Position numbers and translations under genes: made by a program
In this document: piece by piece, positions 38,080 through 46,300 of the stretch
Layout of the letters: every line of letters begins with the position of its first letter
Numbering within the stretch: position 1 is the stretch's first letter
Source: Paenibacillus lentus
GTDB taxonomy: Bacteria; Bacillota; Bacilli; Paenibacillales; Paenibacillaceae
Assembly (NCBI RefSeq): GCF_003931855.1
Contig: NZ_CP034248.1
Span: forward strand, 1,054,001-1,118,000
Length of the DNA: 64,000 nt
Direction: 5' to 3'
Notes under the pieces: model-generated
What the model saw: the letters and a program-made list of their open reading frames with translations, nothing else
What the model was told of the DNA's origin: nothing
Databases searched by the model: none

Positions 38080-38559
38080 GTGTTCATTCAAATTGTAGCC
38101 GTTGGCAAATTGAAGGAGAAGTATTTGGTACAGGGGATCGCGGAGTATGCAAAGCGGCTTGCCCCGTATGTGAAATTTCAAGTCGTGGAGGTGCCCGACG
38201 AGAAGGCGCCGGAGACGATGAGTGAGGCGGAGGTGCAGGCGGTGAAGGCACGCGAGGGCGAGCGCGTGCTGGCCCAGGTGAAGAGCGATGCGCATGTCAT
38301 CGCTCTGGATGTGGGCGGCGAGCTATGGAGCTCGGAGGAGCTCGCCGCTTGCGTGGACAGGCTCGGCACATATGGGACGAGCCATGTCGTGTTTGTCATC
38401 GGCGGGAGCCATGGGCTCGCCGATGGGGTGCTCAGCCGCGCACAGCAACGGCTGTCGTTTGGGCGCATGACGCTGCCTCATCAGCTCATGCGCCTGGTGT
38501 TGGTGGAGCAGATTTATCGTGCGGTGAAGATCAATCGCGGTGAACCGTATCATAAATGA
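38080..38559 (+). CDS. rlmH: 23S rRNA pseudouridine-1915 N3-methyltransferase RlmH
   Basis: 159 residues, GTG start. SPOUT methyltransferase with the trefoil-knot SAM site ([13 protein letters not shown]) and the C-terminal [17 protein letters not shown]-type tail ending [10 protein letters not shown]. Methylates the pseudouridine in helix 69 of 23S rRNA. Unusually high GC in the middle (codons ending in G/C). The 3' end is the site where staphylococcal SCC elements integrate, and a second copy of this end lies at 53702-53725. Confidence 0.96.
   Translation: MFIQIVAVGKLKEKYLVQGIAEYAKRLAPYVKFQVVEVPDEKAPETMSEAEVQAVKAREGERVLAQVKSDAHVIALDVGGELWSSEELAACVDRLGTYGTSHVVFVIGGSHGLADGVLSRAQQRLSFGRMTLPHQLMRLVLVEQIYRAVKINRGEPYHK
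38536..38559 (+). other. rlmH 3' end, left copy of attachment-like repeat
   Basis: Last seven codons and stop of rlmH (RGEPYHK*). The core GGTGAACCGTATCATAA at 38539-38555 is shared exactly with 53705-53721. It corresponds to the SCC attB region of staphylococcal rlmH (orfX), whose core also reads ...TATCATAA. Confidence 0.65.
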
Positions 38560-38609
38560 CGCAAAATCTTTTAATCTCTGCGGGGAACTTTATCTACGTT
38601 ATACTATTT

Positions 38610-40061
38610 GAGCATTTTGCATTAACCTGAGCCCTTGCTAGACAAAGGTTTTCAAACATAAAAAAAGGACTTCACCCCAACTTGGAGAAGTTTTCAAGTG
38701 ACTAAACAAGAAAACCCAAGGGGGAGAAGTCACTATGTATATTCTACAAGAAAGTCTATTTTCCTTTGAAGAACTTCAAAAACTTGAATTTAAAGAACGT
38801 TTGCCTATCTTCTTCAGTGCCCTGGACTTACGACCTTATGCTAAAGATTTGAGAAGTCATTCACCCCGAGGTGCCGATGGGCACTGCCGACAAGGGATTC
38901 TTCGCGCATTGCTTGCAGCGCCGCTGGAGAACATGGATACATTTAGTGGCTTGCATCGTCGTCTGGATATGGATCTTCGTTTCCGTTACCAATGCGGACT
39001 CAGGCTTGATCGAAAAGCTCCATCAATCGCCACATTAAGCCGCGTTTTCACTGAGCTAACGAATAAGGGATTGGCAAAACGTCTGTTTGAGGATCTCGTC
39101 ACACGCTGTAAGCAGGAAGGAATCATCGATGGAAGTCACGTGGCGATGGACAGCGCAGCGATCCATGCCTACGAGAAGAAACAGCCGAAGCGCAAAAGTG
39201 AGCTGACGGGGAATGCCAACTGGGGCGCGAAGTTTGACTCCTTTGGTAACAAGGTCAAGTGGTTCGGCTATAAGCTTCATCTTGCTGTCGACACCGCTAG
39301 CGAACTGCCCCTGGCCCTCTCGGTTACACCGGCTCATGTCAATGACGGTGATCTGGCACCCGCTCTTATGGAACAAGTGGCTGCCGATGCGAAAGTGAAG
39401 TTCTTTGTGTTTGATGCTGGGTATGACCAACTTAAAAACTATGAAGCGGCACGGAAGCTCAAAGCGCAAGCGATTATCCCGATGAATCTTCGCAATGAGA
39501 AGGAACCGCCTGCAGGTATAACATCTAACGGTACACCTTGCTGCTCCATGGGTTTTGCCATGACATACTGGGGAGTAGATGGCGATCACCTGAAATTCCG
39601 GTGTCCCCATGCGACCGGCAAGGTGGATTGTCCGCTGGGGATGGCAGCCTGTTCATCTTCCAACTATGGAATGGTGCTCAAGGTTGATACAAAAAGCGAT
39701 TTGCGCCGTTATTCAAGTCCGCACCGGAACACGAAACGTTGGCAAGAACTTTACAAAGAAAGAACGAGTGTAGAACGCTGCAACTCCCGAATGAAAACCT
39801 ATTTGACCGCAGACGCCATGCATGTTTGGGGCATAGAGAAAGTCATAACTCACCAATATTTAAATGCAATTGTATTGCTGGCTTCTGCCCTGGCAATGGC
39901 TCAGAAATACAGAAAAGTCGCTGCTTAAAATTTTGAATGCGCAGAAAATTCTGCAGGTCTGCCCATTTTTGAAAACCGAGTGGATTTAGCTGAAAATGCA
40001 CCACCAACTAGGTCTAGGTTCTGCTATTCAATTCTCAAATAGGGAATTATGCAAAATGCTC
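38610..40061 (+). mobile_element. Insertion sequence, about 1.45 kb
   Basis: Ends are marked by a perfect 13-bp inverted repeat, GAGCATTTTGCAT at 38610-38622 and its complement at 40049-40061. ATTT follows or precedes on both sides (38606-38609 and 40062-40065), a possible 4-bp target duplication. A second inner inverted repeat, GGTTTTCAAA (38647-38656) and TTTGAAAACC (39968-39977), also brackets the transposase gene, so the exact ends need confirmation. It lies 50 bases after the rlmH stop. Confidence 0.75.
38735..39928 (+). CDS. DDE transposase (IS5/IS1182-like)
   Basis: 397 residues, complete. N-terminal DUF772-type helical region (RLPIFFSALDLRPYAKDL, GILRALLAAPLENM), then the DDE domain with Asp in AMDSAAIHAY, Asp in VFDAGYD and Glu in RTSVERCNSR. 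The Tyr-Arg-Glu-like ERCNSRMK segment is typical of the IS4/IS5/IS1182 clan. Start after AAGGGGGAGAAGTCACT. No frameshift, so the element may be active. The exact IS family was not settled. Confidence 0.88.
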   Translation: MYILQESLFSFEELQKLEFKERLPIFFSALDLRPYAKDLRSHSPRGADGHCRQGILRALLAAPLENMDTFSGLHRRLDMDLRFRYQCGLRLDRKAPSIATLSRVFTELTNKGLAKRLFEDLVTRCKQEGIIDGSHVAMDSAAIHAYEKKQPKRKSELTGNANWGAKFDSFGNKVKWFGYKLHLAVDTASELPLALSVTPAHVNDGDLAPALMEQVAADAKVKFFVFDAGYDQLKNYEAARKLKAQAIIPMNLRNEKEPPAGITSNGTPCCSMGFAMTYWGVDGDHLKFRCPHATGKVDCPLGMAACSSSNYGMVLKVDTKSDLRRYSSPHRNTKRWQELYKERTSVERCNSRMKTYLTADAMHVWGIEKVITHQYLNAIVLLASALAMAQKYRKVAA

Positions 40062-40080
40062 ATTTATCTAAAAAGCTAAA

Positions 40081-40110
40081 GAAGGAGCGAAAAAATGCGC
40101 TCCTTCTTTA
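40081..40110. terminator. Bidirectional terminator
   Basis: GAAGGAGCG (40081-40089) pairs perfectly with CGCTCCTTC (40098-40106), with TTTA after it and AAA before it. Confidence 0.7.
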
Positions 40111-40195
40111 CAATAAAAATTAATCCAATTCAGTCTAGTTTCGCGGCTTTGGGCGAATGCAAGGCATTCAACTATATTAACTCCGTTCTTCTCAG

Positions 40196-40340
40196 TTAGG
40201 GCAATATTGGCTCCCCTCCCCCAGTAATAATTCCTTGATCGTTTGCAGGAGTTGTTTTTTCGTTCATGAGCTGGACAATCTTTTCAATATCCAACTTTCC
40301 ATCCAAATCAGATAGAAACAAATCATGGCCGTTTCCGTAC
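40196..40340 (-). pseudogene. Possible gene remnant downstream of the CPBP protease gene
   Basis: In the frame one step off from the CPBP gene the minus strand reads a protein-like string from about 40340 (GHDLFLSDLDGKLDIEKI, then QLMNEKTTP, ending GGGEPILP) to a TAA at 40196. No start codon with a ribosome site precedes it. It could be a C-terminal extension lost by frameshift, or the remains of another gene. Function unknown. Confidence 0.35.
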
Positions 40341-41159
40341 AGCACCGATCAGCATCGGAATGGCAATCACAAGTCCTAGGATCACCGTAACAATAGAGCC
40401 CTCTAGGCCAAAATCTCCCCCCGTGAGCCATGTTGGGCCGTTTGCCTTCACAGTAAACAACCCGGCCACAGGAAGCCCGGACACAGGAATGCCAAGCGCA
40501 CCTTCGAGTGCATTCCAAGCAAAATGCAGCCCCATGGCAAACCACAAATTACGCCGCCACAAGAATGCAGCTCCGAGCAGAACCCCTGCCTCCAGGGTGA
40601 TGGCAAGTGCGCTCCATGGTGTTGCTCCTGGATTGCCCAGATGGAAGGCCCCAAAGGTAAGTGAGGTTATCGCGAGTGCAATCCCGCTTCCCCCTAATTT
40701 CTGTATAGCTTGAAGCATCAATCCACGAAACACCAGTTCCTCGACGATGGCTGCGCTCAGCGCTATTTCAATGGACTTCACGAGAATAGAACCAGGATCT
40801 GCAGCAGCCGCCCATTGAAAGGAGTAGCCGCCGAGCATAACAATAATAAGCGTGGACACTGCGATAAAAATCGCTCCCGTGATTACACCCCAGACAGCTT
40901 CCATCCATGCATGCTGTCCGGATAGCTCAGGAGTAGGCCGCAGAGCCACGTATTTCATAATTAGCTTATACAATAGGATGGCCGCAAAGCCCAACAGTAG
41001 TGTTAAGAATAGGGAACCGGCGCCTTCTACTCGCTCGGTCAGCACAAAGGATAGCACCTGTACAAGAATAATAGCGACCGTACCCACAAGCATCCAGGTT
41101 ATTGGAAAGCGAAGCAGCCTCTCTATGTTGTTGGACCTTACTTTCTTCATGTCTTTCAT
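40323..41159 (-). CDS. CPBP (CAAX-like) intramembrane metalloprotease
   Basis: 278 residues with about eight membrane helices. CPBP motifs are present: EELVFRG (EExxxR type), FGAFHLG and HFAWN, which form the metal site within the membrane. Such proteins cleave membrane peptides or give immunity to bacteriocins. It lies 79 bases after the NarL-type regulator gene on the same strand. Start is either ATG 41159 or the ATG three codons on; the AGGAG site is nearer the former. Confidence 0.88.
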   Translation of the reverse strand: MKDMKKVRSNNIERLLRFPITWMLVGTVAIILVQVLSFVLTERVEGAGSLFLTLLLGFAAILLYKLIMKYVALRPTPELSGQHAWMEAVWGVITGAIFIAVSTLIIVMLGGYSFQWAAAADPGSILVKSIEIALSAAIVEELVFRGLMLQAIQKLGGSGIALAITSLTFGAFHLGNPGATPWSALAITLEAGVLLGAAFLWRRNLWFAMGLHFAWNALEGALGIPVSGLPVAGLFTVKANGPTWLTGGDFGLEGSIVTVILGLVIAIPMLIGAVRKRP

Positions 41160-41238
41160 CAGCTCCTATAACGTTTGGTAGTTATGAGTTTATGCTGAAA
41201 AAGTCATAAAGACACAGTGCCCTTTGGTCATGACATGG

Positions 41239-41892
41239 TTACTTGTGATCCAATATGCCGGAATCTCGGGCTATGCGGGCAGCTTCTCGCCTTCCCTTGA
41301 CATGAAGCTTCGAATAAATCGTTGAGATGTAATTCTTAACTGTCCCTTCACTAAGAAAAAGCGCCTCAGCAATGTCTTGATTGCGCAGGCCGGAAGCCAG
41401 CTTATGCAGCACTTCGAGTTCACGGGGGCTGAGCCCGTATTTATTACTTTTTACGGCGGAGGAATTGCTCATGTTCATGCTTTTAATCATTTTGCCCGCC
41501 ATCTCTTGTGTTATTAAGGTGCCTCCCGCATGAACCACGCGTATACCTGCAGCCAGATCCTTGGGATGGATGGCCTTGAGCAGATAACCTTCCGCGCCAT
41601 GGCTTAACGCCGCAAGCACATACTCCACTTCCTTATAAGAGGTCAGCATAATAATCTTGATGTCAGGGAATCGCTTTTTAATCAGGGCCGTTGCAGCCAC
41701 GCCGTCCATGACAGGCATATTGATATCCATTAGCACAATGTTGGGCTGAAACTGCTCGCAGCCATGAATGGCTTCCTCCCCGTTTTTTGCCAATGAGGCA
41801 ATTTCGATATCTTCCTCCATGGACAGCACGATATGTAAGCTTTCCAGGATTAATTCTTGATCATCAGCAATCAGCACTTTAATGTTCGACAT
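41239..41892 (-). CDS. NarL/LuxR-family response regulator
   Basis: 217 residues. Receiver with DDQ acidic start, phospho-acceptor Asp in VLMDINMPVMDG and Lys region, then a GerE/LuxR helix-turn-helix (LSPRELEVLHKLASG, NQDIAEALFLSEGTVKNYIS). It overlaps the kinase gene by 14 bases. LiaR/YxjL-like; a role in envelope stress or competition is possible but not proven. Confidence 0.93.
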   Translation of the reverse strand: MSNIKVLIADDQELILESLHIVLSMEEDIEIASLAKNGEEAIHGCEQFQPNIVLMDINMPVMDGVAATALIKKRFPDIKIIMLTSYKEVEYVLAALSHGAEGYLLKAIHPKDLAAGIRVVHAGGTLITQEMAGKMIKSMNMSNSSAVKSNKYGLSPRELEVLHKLASGLRNQDIAEALFLSEGTVKNYISTIYSKLHVKGRREAARIARDSGILDHK

Positions 41893-43054
41893 GCAGCAGC
41901 ACTCCCTTCAGCGGAATTTTACATCTGACTTCGGTCATCGCCTCAGCTTCCTCCTTGGAATCCACGGACAAGCTGCCTCCCAATCGCTCGATTCGATGCT
42001 TCATCGTGGTCAAGCCGAAGCCATAATCCATTTTTTTAATCGGTATGCCGTTATTTCGGACAATTAATTGCAGCGTGTTCACGGCAAACTCCAGCTCCAA
42101 GAACAATTGAGATGCCTTTCCATGCTTTAACGCATTTGTAAAAGCTTCCTGAATGACACGGAGGACCGTTTGCCGCACTTCAAAATGCACCCTGGGCTCT
42201 GTCCCCAGCAGATTGACGGTTAGTACAGTTCCCGTGTGCTCTTGGAAACGGAGGACAAGGTTCTCCACCAGCTGTGTAAGACTCGCCCCCTCTTCTTCTC
42301 CCATCTCATGGACAATGTTTCGCATGTCGTCCAAATTCTGTTCAGCGAGTGTCCTTAAACGGATTAAACGGCCTTTGACCTCTTCTGGCTTCCGATCCAG
42401 AAGGGCAATCGAAGCATCCAGGCCCATAATCAGTGAGATAAAGGAGTGCCCCAATGTATCATGAAGCTCCTTCGACATACGGTTGCGCTCTTCCTGAAGC
42501 GTCATTGTCTCGATTTCTGCAGTGTAGAGGGTTAGCAGCTTATTTTGCCGTTCCACTTCTAGTGCTAGTTTATTCTTCTCTTCATATGCTTTGGCTACGG
42601 AGCTCGCCCATATGCCGATGAAACAGAACAGCAAATTGTCTGATGCGAAGCTAAACGCCTGCTCCCAAGGCAAATGCATGTAAGTCTGCGATAAAAAAGG
42701 AATGAAGGCCACCACAGGAATAACCCAGATCGTCTTCTTCGTCATTAAGTATCCCATGATAAGGCTGAGCAGCAAATAGTCCGCCCTTGAAGTCAAATCC
42801 GGATGGATGGCAGAATTCACATAATAAGAACCGCCCAGCAGCAGCTCCAGTATGCAGAACCAGGTCTTGTTATTTCTAAACCCGGGGAACCAGAACAGCA
42901 TAGGGACGACAGACGCTAGCATTAGCCAAAAGATATTCACTACCGTTAGGATCGAAAATTCACTTACTTCCAATAGACGGGACGCTAGCAAAATATAGTG
43001 ATACAAACGAAGAGCAAATAGGCCCCAATCCATGAAAGATAATATTTTTTTCAT
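41879..43054 (-). CDS. Sensor histidine kinase (HisKA_3, LiaS/DesK-like)
   Basis: 391 residues. About five or six membrane helices in the first 160 residues with little extracellular sequence, a coiled linker, then the HisKA_3 dimerisation box ERNRMSKELHDTLGHSF with the phospho-accepting His, and an HATPase domain (LKHGKASQL, YGFGLTTMKHRIE). Pairs with the overlapping LuxR-type regulator. Intramembrane-sensing topology, as in kinases that detect envelope stress. Confidence 0.92.
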   Translation of the reverse strand: MKKILSFMDWGLFALRLYHYILLASRLLEVSEFSILTVVNIFWLMLASVVPMLFWFPGFRNNKTWFCILELLLGGSYYVNSAIHPDLTSRADYLLLSLIMGYLMTKKTIWVIPVVAFIPFLSQTYMHLPWEQAFSFASDNLLFCFIGIWASSVAKAYEEKNKLALEVERQNKLLTLYTAEIETMTLQEERNRMSKELHDTLGHSFISLIMGLDASIALLDRKPEEVKGRLIRLRTLAEQNLDDMRNIVHEMGEEEGASLTQLVENLVLRFQEHTGTVLTVNLLGTEPRVHFEVRQTVLRVIQEAFTNALKHGKASQLFLELEFAVNTLQLIVRNNGIPIKKMDYGFGLTTMKHRIERLGGSLSVDSKEEAEAMTEVRCKIPLKGVLLHVEH

Positions 43055-43169
43055 ATCGACATCCCACTTTTCCAGTAAAAATAAATCAGCACCAGTGCAT
43101 CCAGTGTATCAATTATAAGGGAAAAATATGTTAATTAGCACATTCTGTTTCCTGCCGCGGAATGAATAG

Positions 43170-43200
43170 TTGACTCTGGAGTTTGCTCCAATGTTATGAT
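43170..43200 (+). promoter_or_regulatory. MerR-type promoter with 19-bp spacer
   Basis: TTGACT (43170-43175) and TATGAT (43195-43200) are separated by 19 bases, longer than usual. The spacer contains the inverted repeat TGGAG-TTTG-CTCCA. A long spacer with a dyad between -35 and -10 is the hallmark of promoters twisted into shape by MerR-family activators, here in front of the merR gene itself. Confidence 0.7.
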
Positions 43201-43222
43201 TTTACTGGAAGGGAGGCCGACA

Positions 43223-43648
43223 ATGAAAATCAAGGATTTTGCGAACAAATATCAAATTCAAACCGATACAATTCGTTATTATGAGAAAGAAAACTTATTG
43301 AATCCAATAAGACGAGAAAATGGTTATCGGGAATTTGATGAAGAATGTGAGAAGCAGATACAGCTTATCATCGTATTAAAGCAATTAGGATTTACAATAA
43401 AGGAAATTCAACAATCCCTTATACTACGAGACAGATCCATATCTACGGAATGTAAGGATGCAACTACATTGTTATTGAATCAAAAAATAATGAATCTTGA
43501 GGAGAAAATCCGGTTTTACCAACAAGCATTGAGAGTGGTTCAAGCCATTAAAGAACTTGCGAGTGAAGTGAAGTATTCAGAGAATATTGAAGATATCGAA
43601 AACCTATTGCTTGGTTTATTTCAACAGGGTTTGAAAGGAGAGATATGA
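43223..43648 (+). CDS. MerR-family transcriptional regulator
   Basis: 141 residues from ATG 43223 (GGGAGG six bases upstream). N-terminal winged helix (IKDFANKYQIQTDTIRYYEKENLL), then a coiled-coil dimer helix and a C-terminal part with only one Cys (TECKDAT), so it is not a typical metal sensor. Likely autoregulated through the 19-bp spacer promoter. Overlaps the DUF4260 gene by 4 bases. Gene is A+T rich. Confidence 0.92.
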   Translation: MKIKDFANKYQIQTDTIRYYEKENLLNPIRRENGYREFDEECEKQIQLIIVLKQLGFTIKEIQQSLILRDRSISTECKDATTLLLNQKIMNLEEKIRFYQQALRVVQAIKELASEVKYSENIEDIENLLLGLFQQGLKGEI

Positions 43649-44001
43649 TGACAAATAAACAAATCATTCATGTTGAATATGCACTTGCCTTTGCACTTTC
43701 CTTTTTTATTTACATGCAGCTACCCTTTCCCATATGGTTGTTCGTTGTTCTTTTATTCGTTCCGGATCTTACAATGCTTGGGTACACCATGAATAAGAAA
43801 ATAGGTGCAATTGTTTATAATTTGGGACACACCTTTATTTTCCCCCTGCTTTTTGCATTAGGTTACTTATATTTTTCAAACGATTATCTATTATTAGGAT
43901 CGATCATCTGGATCGCTCATATCTGTATGGATAGAGCAATAGGTGCTGGATTGAAATATCAAAATTCTTCATTTACGAATACACATATACAAAGGCTTTA
44001 A
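43645..44001 (+). CDS. DUF4260 membrane protein
   Basis: 118 residues, four membrane helices. FVPDLTMLGYTMN, NLGHT and HICMDRAIGAGLKY are the conserved blocks of DUF4260. Function unknown. Overlaps the merR stop (ATGA), so it is the likely target of that regulator. Confidence 0.85.
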   Translation: MMTNKQIIHVEYALAFALSFFIYMQLPFPIWLFVVLLFVPDLTMLGYTMNKKIGAIVYNLGHTFIFPLLFALGYLYFSNDYLLLGSIIWIAHICMDRAIGAGLKYQNSSFTNTHIQRL

Positions 44002-44038
44002 CGTATACGATTTGACAGAAGGTTCTTAAATAACCGAT

Positions 44039-44187
44039 AGTTCAGCTACCGCTGCCACGGATGTGCAAAAGTCGGTCTGCTGCTGGCTTTAGACCCGTAG
44101 AGGCCTACAACCGAAAGTGAGCTAGCGAATGTGGTTACCATCTGGTATACCGCAAAGCGAAAGGGCCATCCCACAAAGGATGGCTCT
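44039..44187 (+). ncRNA. Candidate structured RNA or leader, unknown class
   Basis: In the 309-base gap before the secreted protein gene several hairpins are stacked: GGTCT with AGACC, GTAG-AGGC-CTAC, TGTGGT with ACCGCA, and a last stem GGGCCATCC with GGATGGCTC (44164-44187). The part TGGTATACCGC recalls, but does not match, a T-box core. No T tract follows the last stem. Weak evidence. Confidence 0.25.
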
Positions 44188-44310
44188 AACAAATTTAAAT
44201 TTCGTTCACTATTTGTACAAATTCTCCAAAAGAACTATAGACTCCAGCAAATAAGTTTACTAAAATACCCACTATAAATTGTAACAATTATCGACAAGGA
44301 GTGAAATTTA

Positions 44311-44985
44311 ATGAAGAAGAAAGCATTTGTAGCTATTATAAGCGCATCAATGCTGGTGAGCATGGGAACTGGCGCTCTAGCGGCAACTAAGCTGAAGGAA
44401 ATTAAAGCTTACCTTAATCCTGAGATAAAGGTACAGGTGGATGGAACTCATGTTGATTTGCGTGATGCCAAGGGTAACGTTATTGCACCAATCTCTTACC
44501 AAGGAGCAAATTACGTTCCTATTCGTGCCGTCGCCGATATATTTGATATAGCAGTCACTTATGATCAGGCTACTCAAACTATTATTATAGGTGAGAAAGT
44601 CGAAGGCGTTTCGATTGCTGATGGCTTCAAAGATATGTATTATACGAAAGACTCAGCTAAAACAACCTATAAAGGCAAGGACTATAAAGAGGCCTATTTC
44701 AACGATGGATCTGGCAACCGCAGTGCTAGCTTTATGCTCTATCCGAATAAGGAGTATCAAACACTATATCTTCAGATCGCAGCTGTTAATGGTGATATAA
44801 CGGACCTTACTATACAAGACGGCGATAACCAGACTACTCTGAAAAAGGTAGATGTGATCAAAGCTGAAGAGGGCTTAGTCACTATAGAAGCGGATATCGC
44901 TGGCGTTAAATCATTGTATATTCACGGGAATGTAAAAGGTGATACGGTTGTCTTTGTACCATTGACTACTTCGTACTATAAATAA
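44311..44985 (+). CDS. Secreted protein with copper amine oxidase N-terminal-like domain
   Basis: 224 residues. Signal peptide (MKKKAFVAIISASMLVSMG, cleavage near ALAA). Residues about 40-95 form the stalk domain often called copper amine oxidase N-terminal domain (GNVIAPISYQGANYVPIRAVADIF), common in Paenibacillus surface proteins. The rest is an unassigned beta-rich domain. No enzyme motif. Start after ACAAGGAGTGAAATTTA. Confidence 0.88.
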   Translation: MKKKAFVAIISASMLVSMGTGALAATKLKEIKAYLNPEIKVQVDGTHVDLRDAKGNVIAPISYQGANYVPIRAVADIFDIAVTYDQATQTIIIGEKVEGVSIADGFKDMYYTKDSAKTTYKGKDYKEAYFNDGSGNRSASFMLYPNKEYQTLYLQIAAVNGDITDLTIQDGDNQTTLKKVDVIKAEEGLVTIEADIAGVKSLYIHGNVKGDTVVFVPLTTSYYK

Positions 44986-45074
44986 GCAAAGAAAAATAAT
45001 ATACATATACATTTAAATACACTCGTTATTCCGAATACTTTTCTCTGGATTTTTCACATATTACATGGTTAGCG

Positions 45075-45112
45075 AGACCTTTGCCTATTCGTATAGGCAG
45101 GGGTCTTTTTTT
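45075..45112 (+). terminator. Rho-independent terminator
   Basis: A 14-bp stem (AGACCTTTGCCTAT with ATAGGCAGGGGTCT, two G-U pairs), a four-base loop TCGT, and seven T residues. Confidence 0.92.
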
Positions 45113-45205
45113 GTTTACAACATATCATAGAATTTGTTATCAAATGTATGTCTATACCCCGCGGTAGCAACCTAATATGTAAAGTATAAAAAAACGCATA
45201 ACTAC

Positions 45206-45676
45206 TTAATCTGCCGTCTTATTGACAAAATCAATCTCATTCCTGATCCCTTTGTGGGCATCATTCCACAGGCCCTTTGTCAGGCGAATGCGCAGTAAGC
45301 ATGTGTTAGGATCTTCATCGTTATTGGCTTCGTAATACCACTCAGCGAATATTTTGCGCAGCTTTGTCATCATCTCCGCGTTGTTCTCGTCACATACCCA
45401 GCCCAGGTTTTCACCGATCCCATCGGCCGTAAAGTTATCGACGATGATACAAACGGCGACTTCAGGGTTTTTGGCAATTTGCTGCATCTTGTATGAGGTC
45501 GCGTAGGAGACGATGTAGAACGCGCCGTCCTCATAATAGGCATCGACAATGCGGGCGGCGGGACGGCTTTGGCCATTGAACCCCGGTTTCAGCGCGATGG
45601 TAGACAGAGAGATTAGGATGTCCTTGTTGCCGAATTTTTCTTCCAGCAGCTTCATGGCTTCGTCGTACTTGCTCAT
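45206..45676 (-). CDS. Pyridoxamine 5'-phosphate oxidase-family flavin protein
   Basis: 156 residues from ATG 45676, with TAGGAGGTATTGAA upstream. Split-barrel fold: LSTIALKPGFNGQSRPAARIV, ITSYATSYKMQQIAKNPEVAVC. Similar to small stress-type proteins that bind FMN or F420 rather than true PdxH. Substrate unknown. Monocistronic, minus strand. Confidence 0.85.
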   Translation of the reverse strand: MSKYDEAMKLLEEKFGNKDILISLSTIALKPGFNGQSRPAARIVDAYYEDGAFYIVSYATSYKMQQIAKNPEVAVCIIVDNFTADGIGENLGWVCDENNAEMMTKLRKIFAEWYYEANNDEDPNTCLLRIRLTKGLWNDAHKGIRNEIDFVNKTAD

Positions 45677-45785
45677 TTCAATACCTCCTAAAGTGTAATA
45701 AGGCATACATTATTAAACGTATCATTGTAAAATCCTGCTGCATATAGGGAATAATACAAAAAATACAAATCACTATCATCCATGA

Positions 45786-46265
45786 CTAAATATTCATTGT
45801 TTTTAACCATTCTTTTTTAAGCAAGGCATACTGTAGGGTGTTTTCGTATTTGGGTGTTCCGTCGTCGTAATTTGTGAATGAGATGAATTCCAAGAAACAG
45901 CCTTCTTTGCGCATCCCTAATTTCTCGCATAGCTTCTGGGACCTATAGTTATTATCCTCAACATATGCATAAATCCTTCTAGCTTCTTTTTGAGTGAAGA
46001 GATAATGTAGTAAAGCCTCGGCACTTTCACTGGCATACCCTTTTCCTTCATAGTTCTGGTTGAAGTTCCAGCCTACACTATAGGTATCGGGTTCTTCTTT
46101 TAGAAAGAATAATTCTCCAATAAGATCACCGTTATCTTTGAGGCATACAGCAATATGTGAGTCATCTTGACTCTTTTCCTTTGCACTATTGATGGCGTCA
46201 TTTAATGTTGAAACTCTTTCACTAAGGAAACAATTGACCCTTGGATTGGCCGAATACTCCAACAT
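45786..46265 (-). CDS. GNAT acetyltransferase, 5' end non-canonical
   Basis: 159 residues from ATG 46265, but the frame stays open upstream for 18 more codons that encode a standard GNAT start (INTNRLILRNFSKKDASG) beginning with ATT at 46317-46319, inside the kinase 3' end. Either the gene starts at ATT, coupled to the kinase, or the ATG has been lost and the protein lacks its first strand. RimJ/RimL-type features: YEGKGYASESAEALLHYL acetyl-CoA loop, CEKLGMRKEG. Substrate unknown. Confidence 0.8.
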   Translation of the reverse strand: MLEYSANPRVNCFLSERVSTLNDAINSAKEKSQDDSHIAVCLKDNGDLIGELFFLKEEPDTYSVGWNFNQNYEGKGYASESAEALLHYLFTQKEARRIYAYVEDNNYRSQKLCEKLGMRKEGCFLEFISFTNYDDGTPKYENTLQYALLKKEWLKTMNI

Positions 46266-46300
46266 GCCTGAGGCATCCTTTTTAGAGAAGTTCCTTAATA

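Noticed and set aside
38647-39977. Inner 10-bp inverted repeat as the IS ends
   Set aside because: The outer 13-bp pair is longer and is flanked by matching ATTT; the inner pair was kept only as an alternative.
44100-44187. T-box leader
   Set aside because: The core sequence differs from the T-box consensus, there is no T tract after the last stem, and the downstream gene has no link to amino acids.
45121-45135. Third copy of the rlmH-end repeat (CATATCATAG)
   Set aside because: Only about 8 bases match and the RGEPYHK frame is absent.
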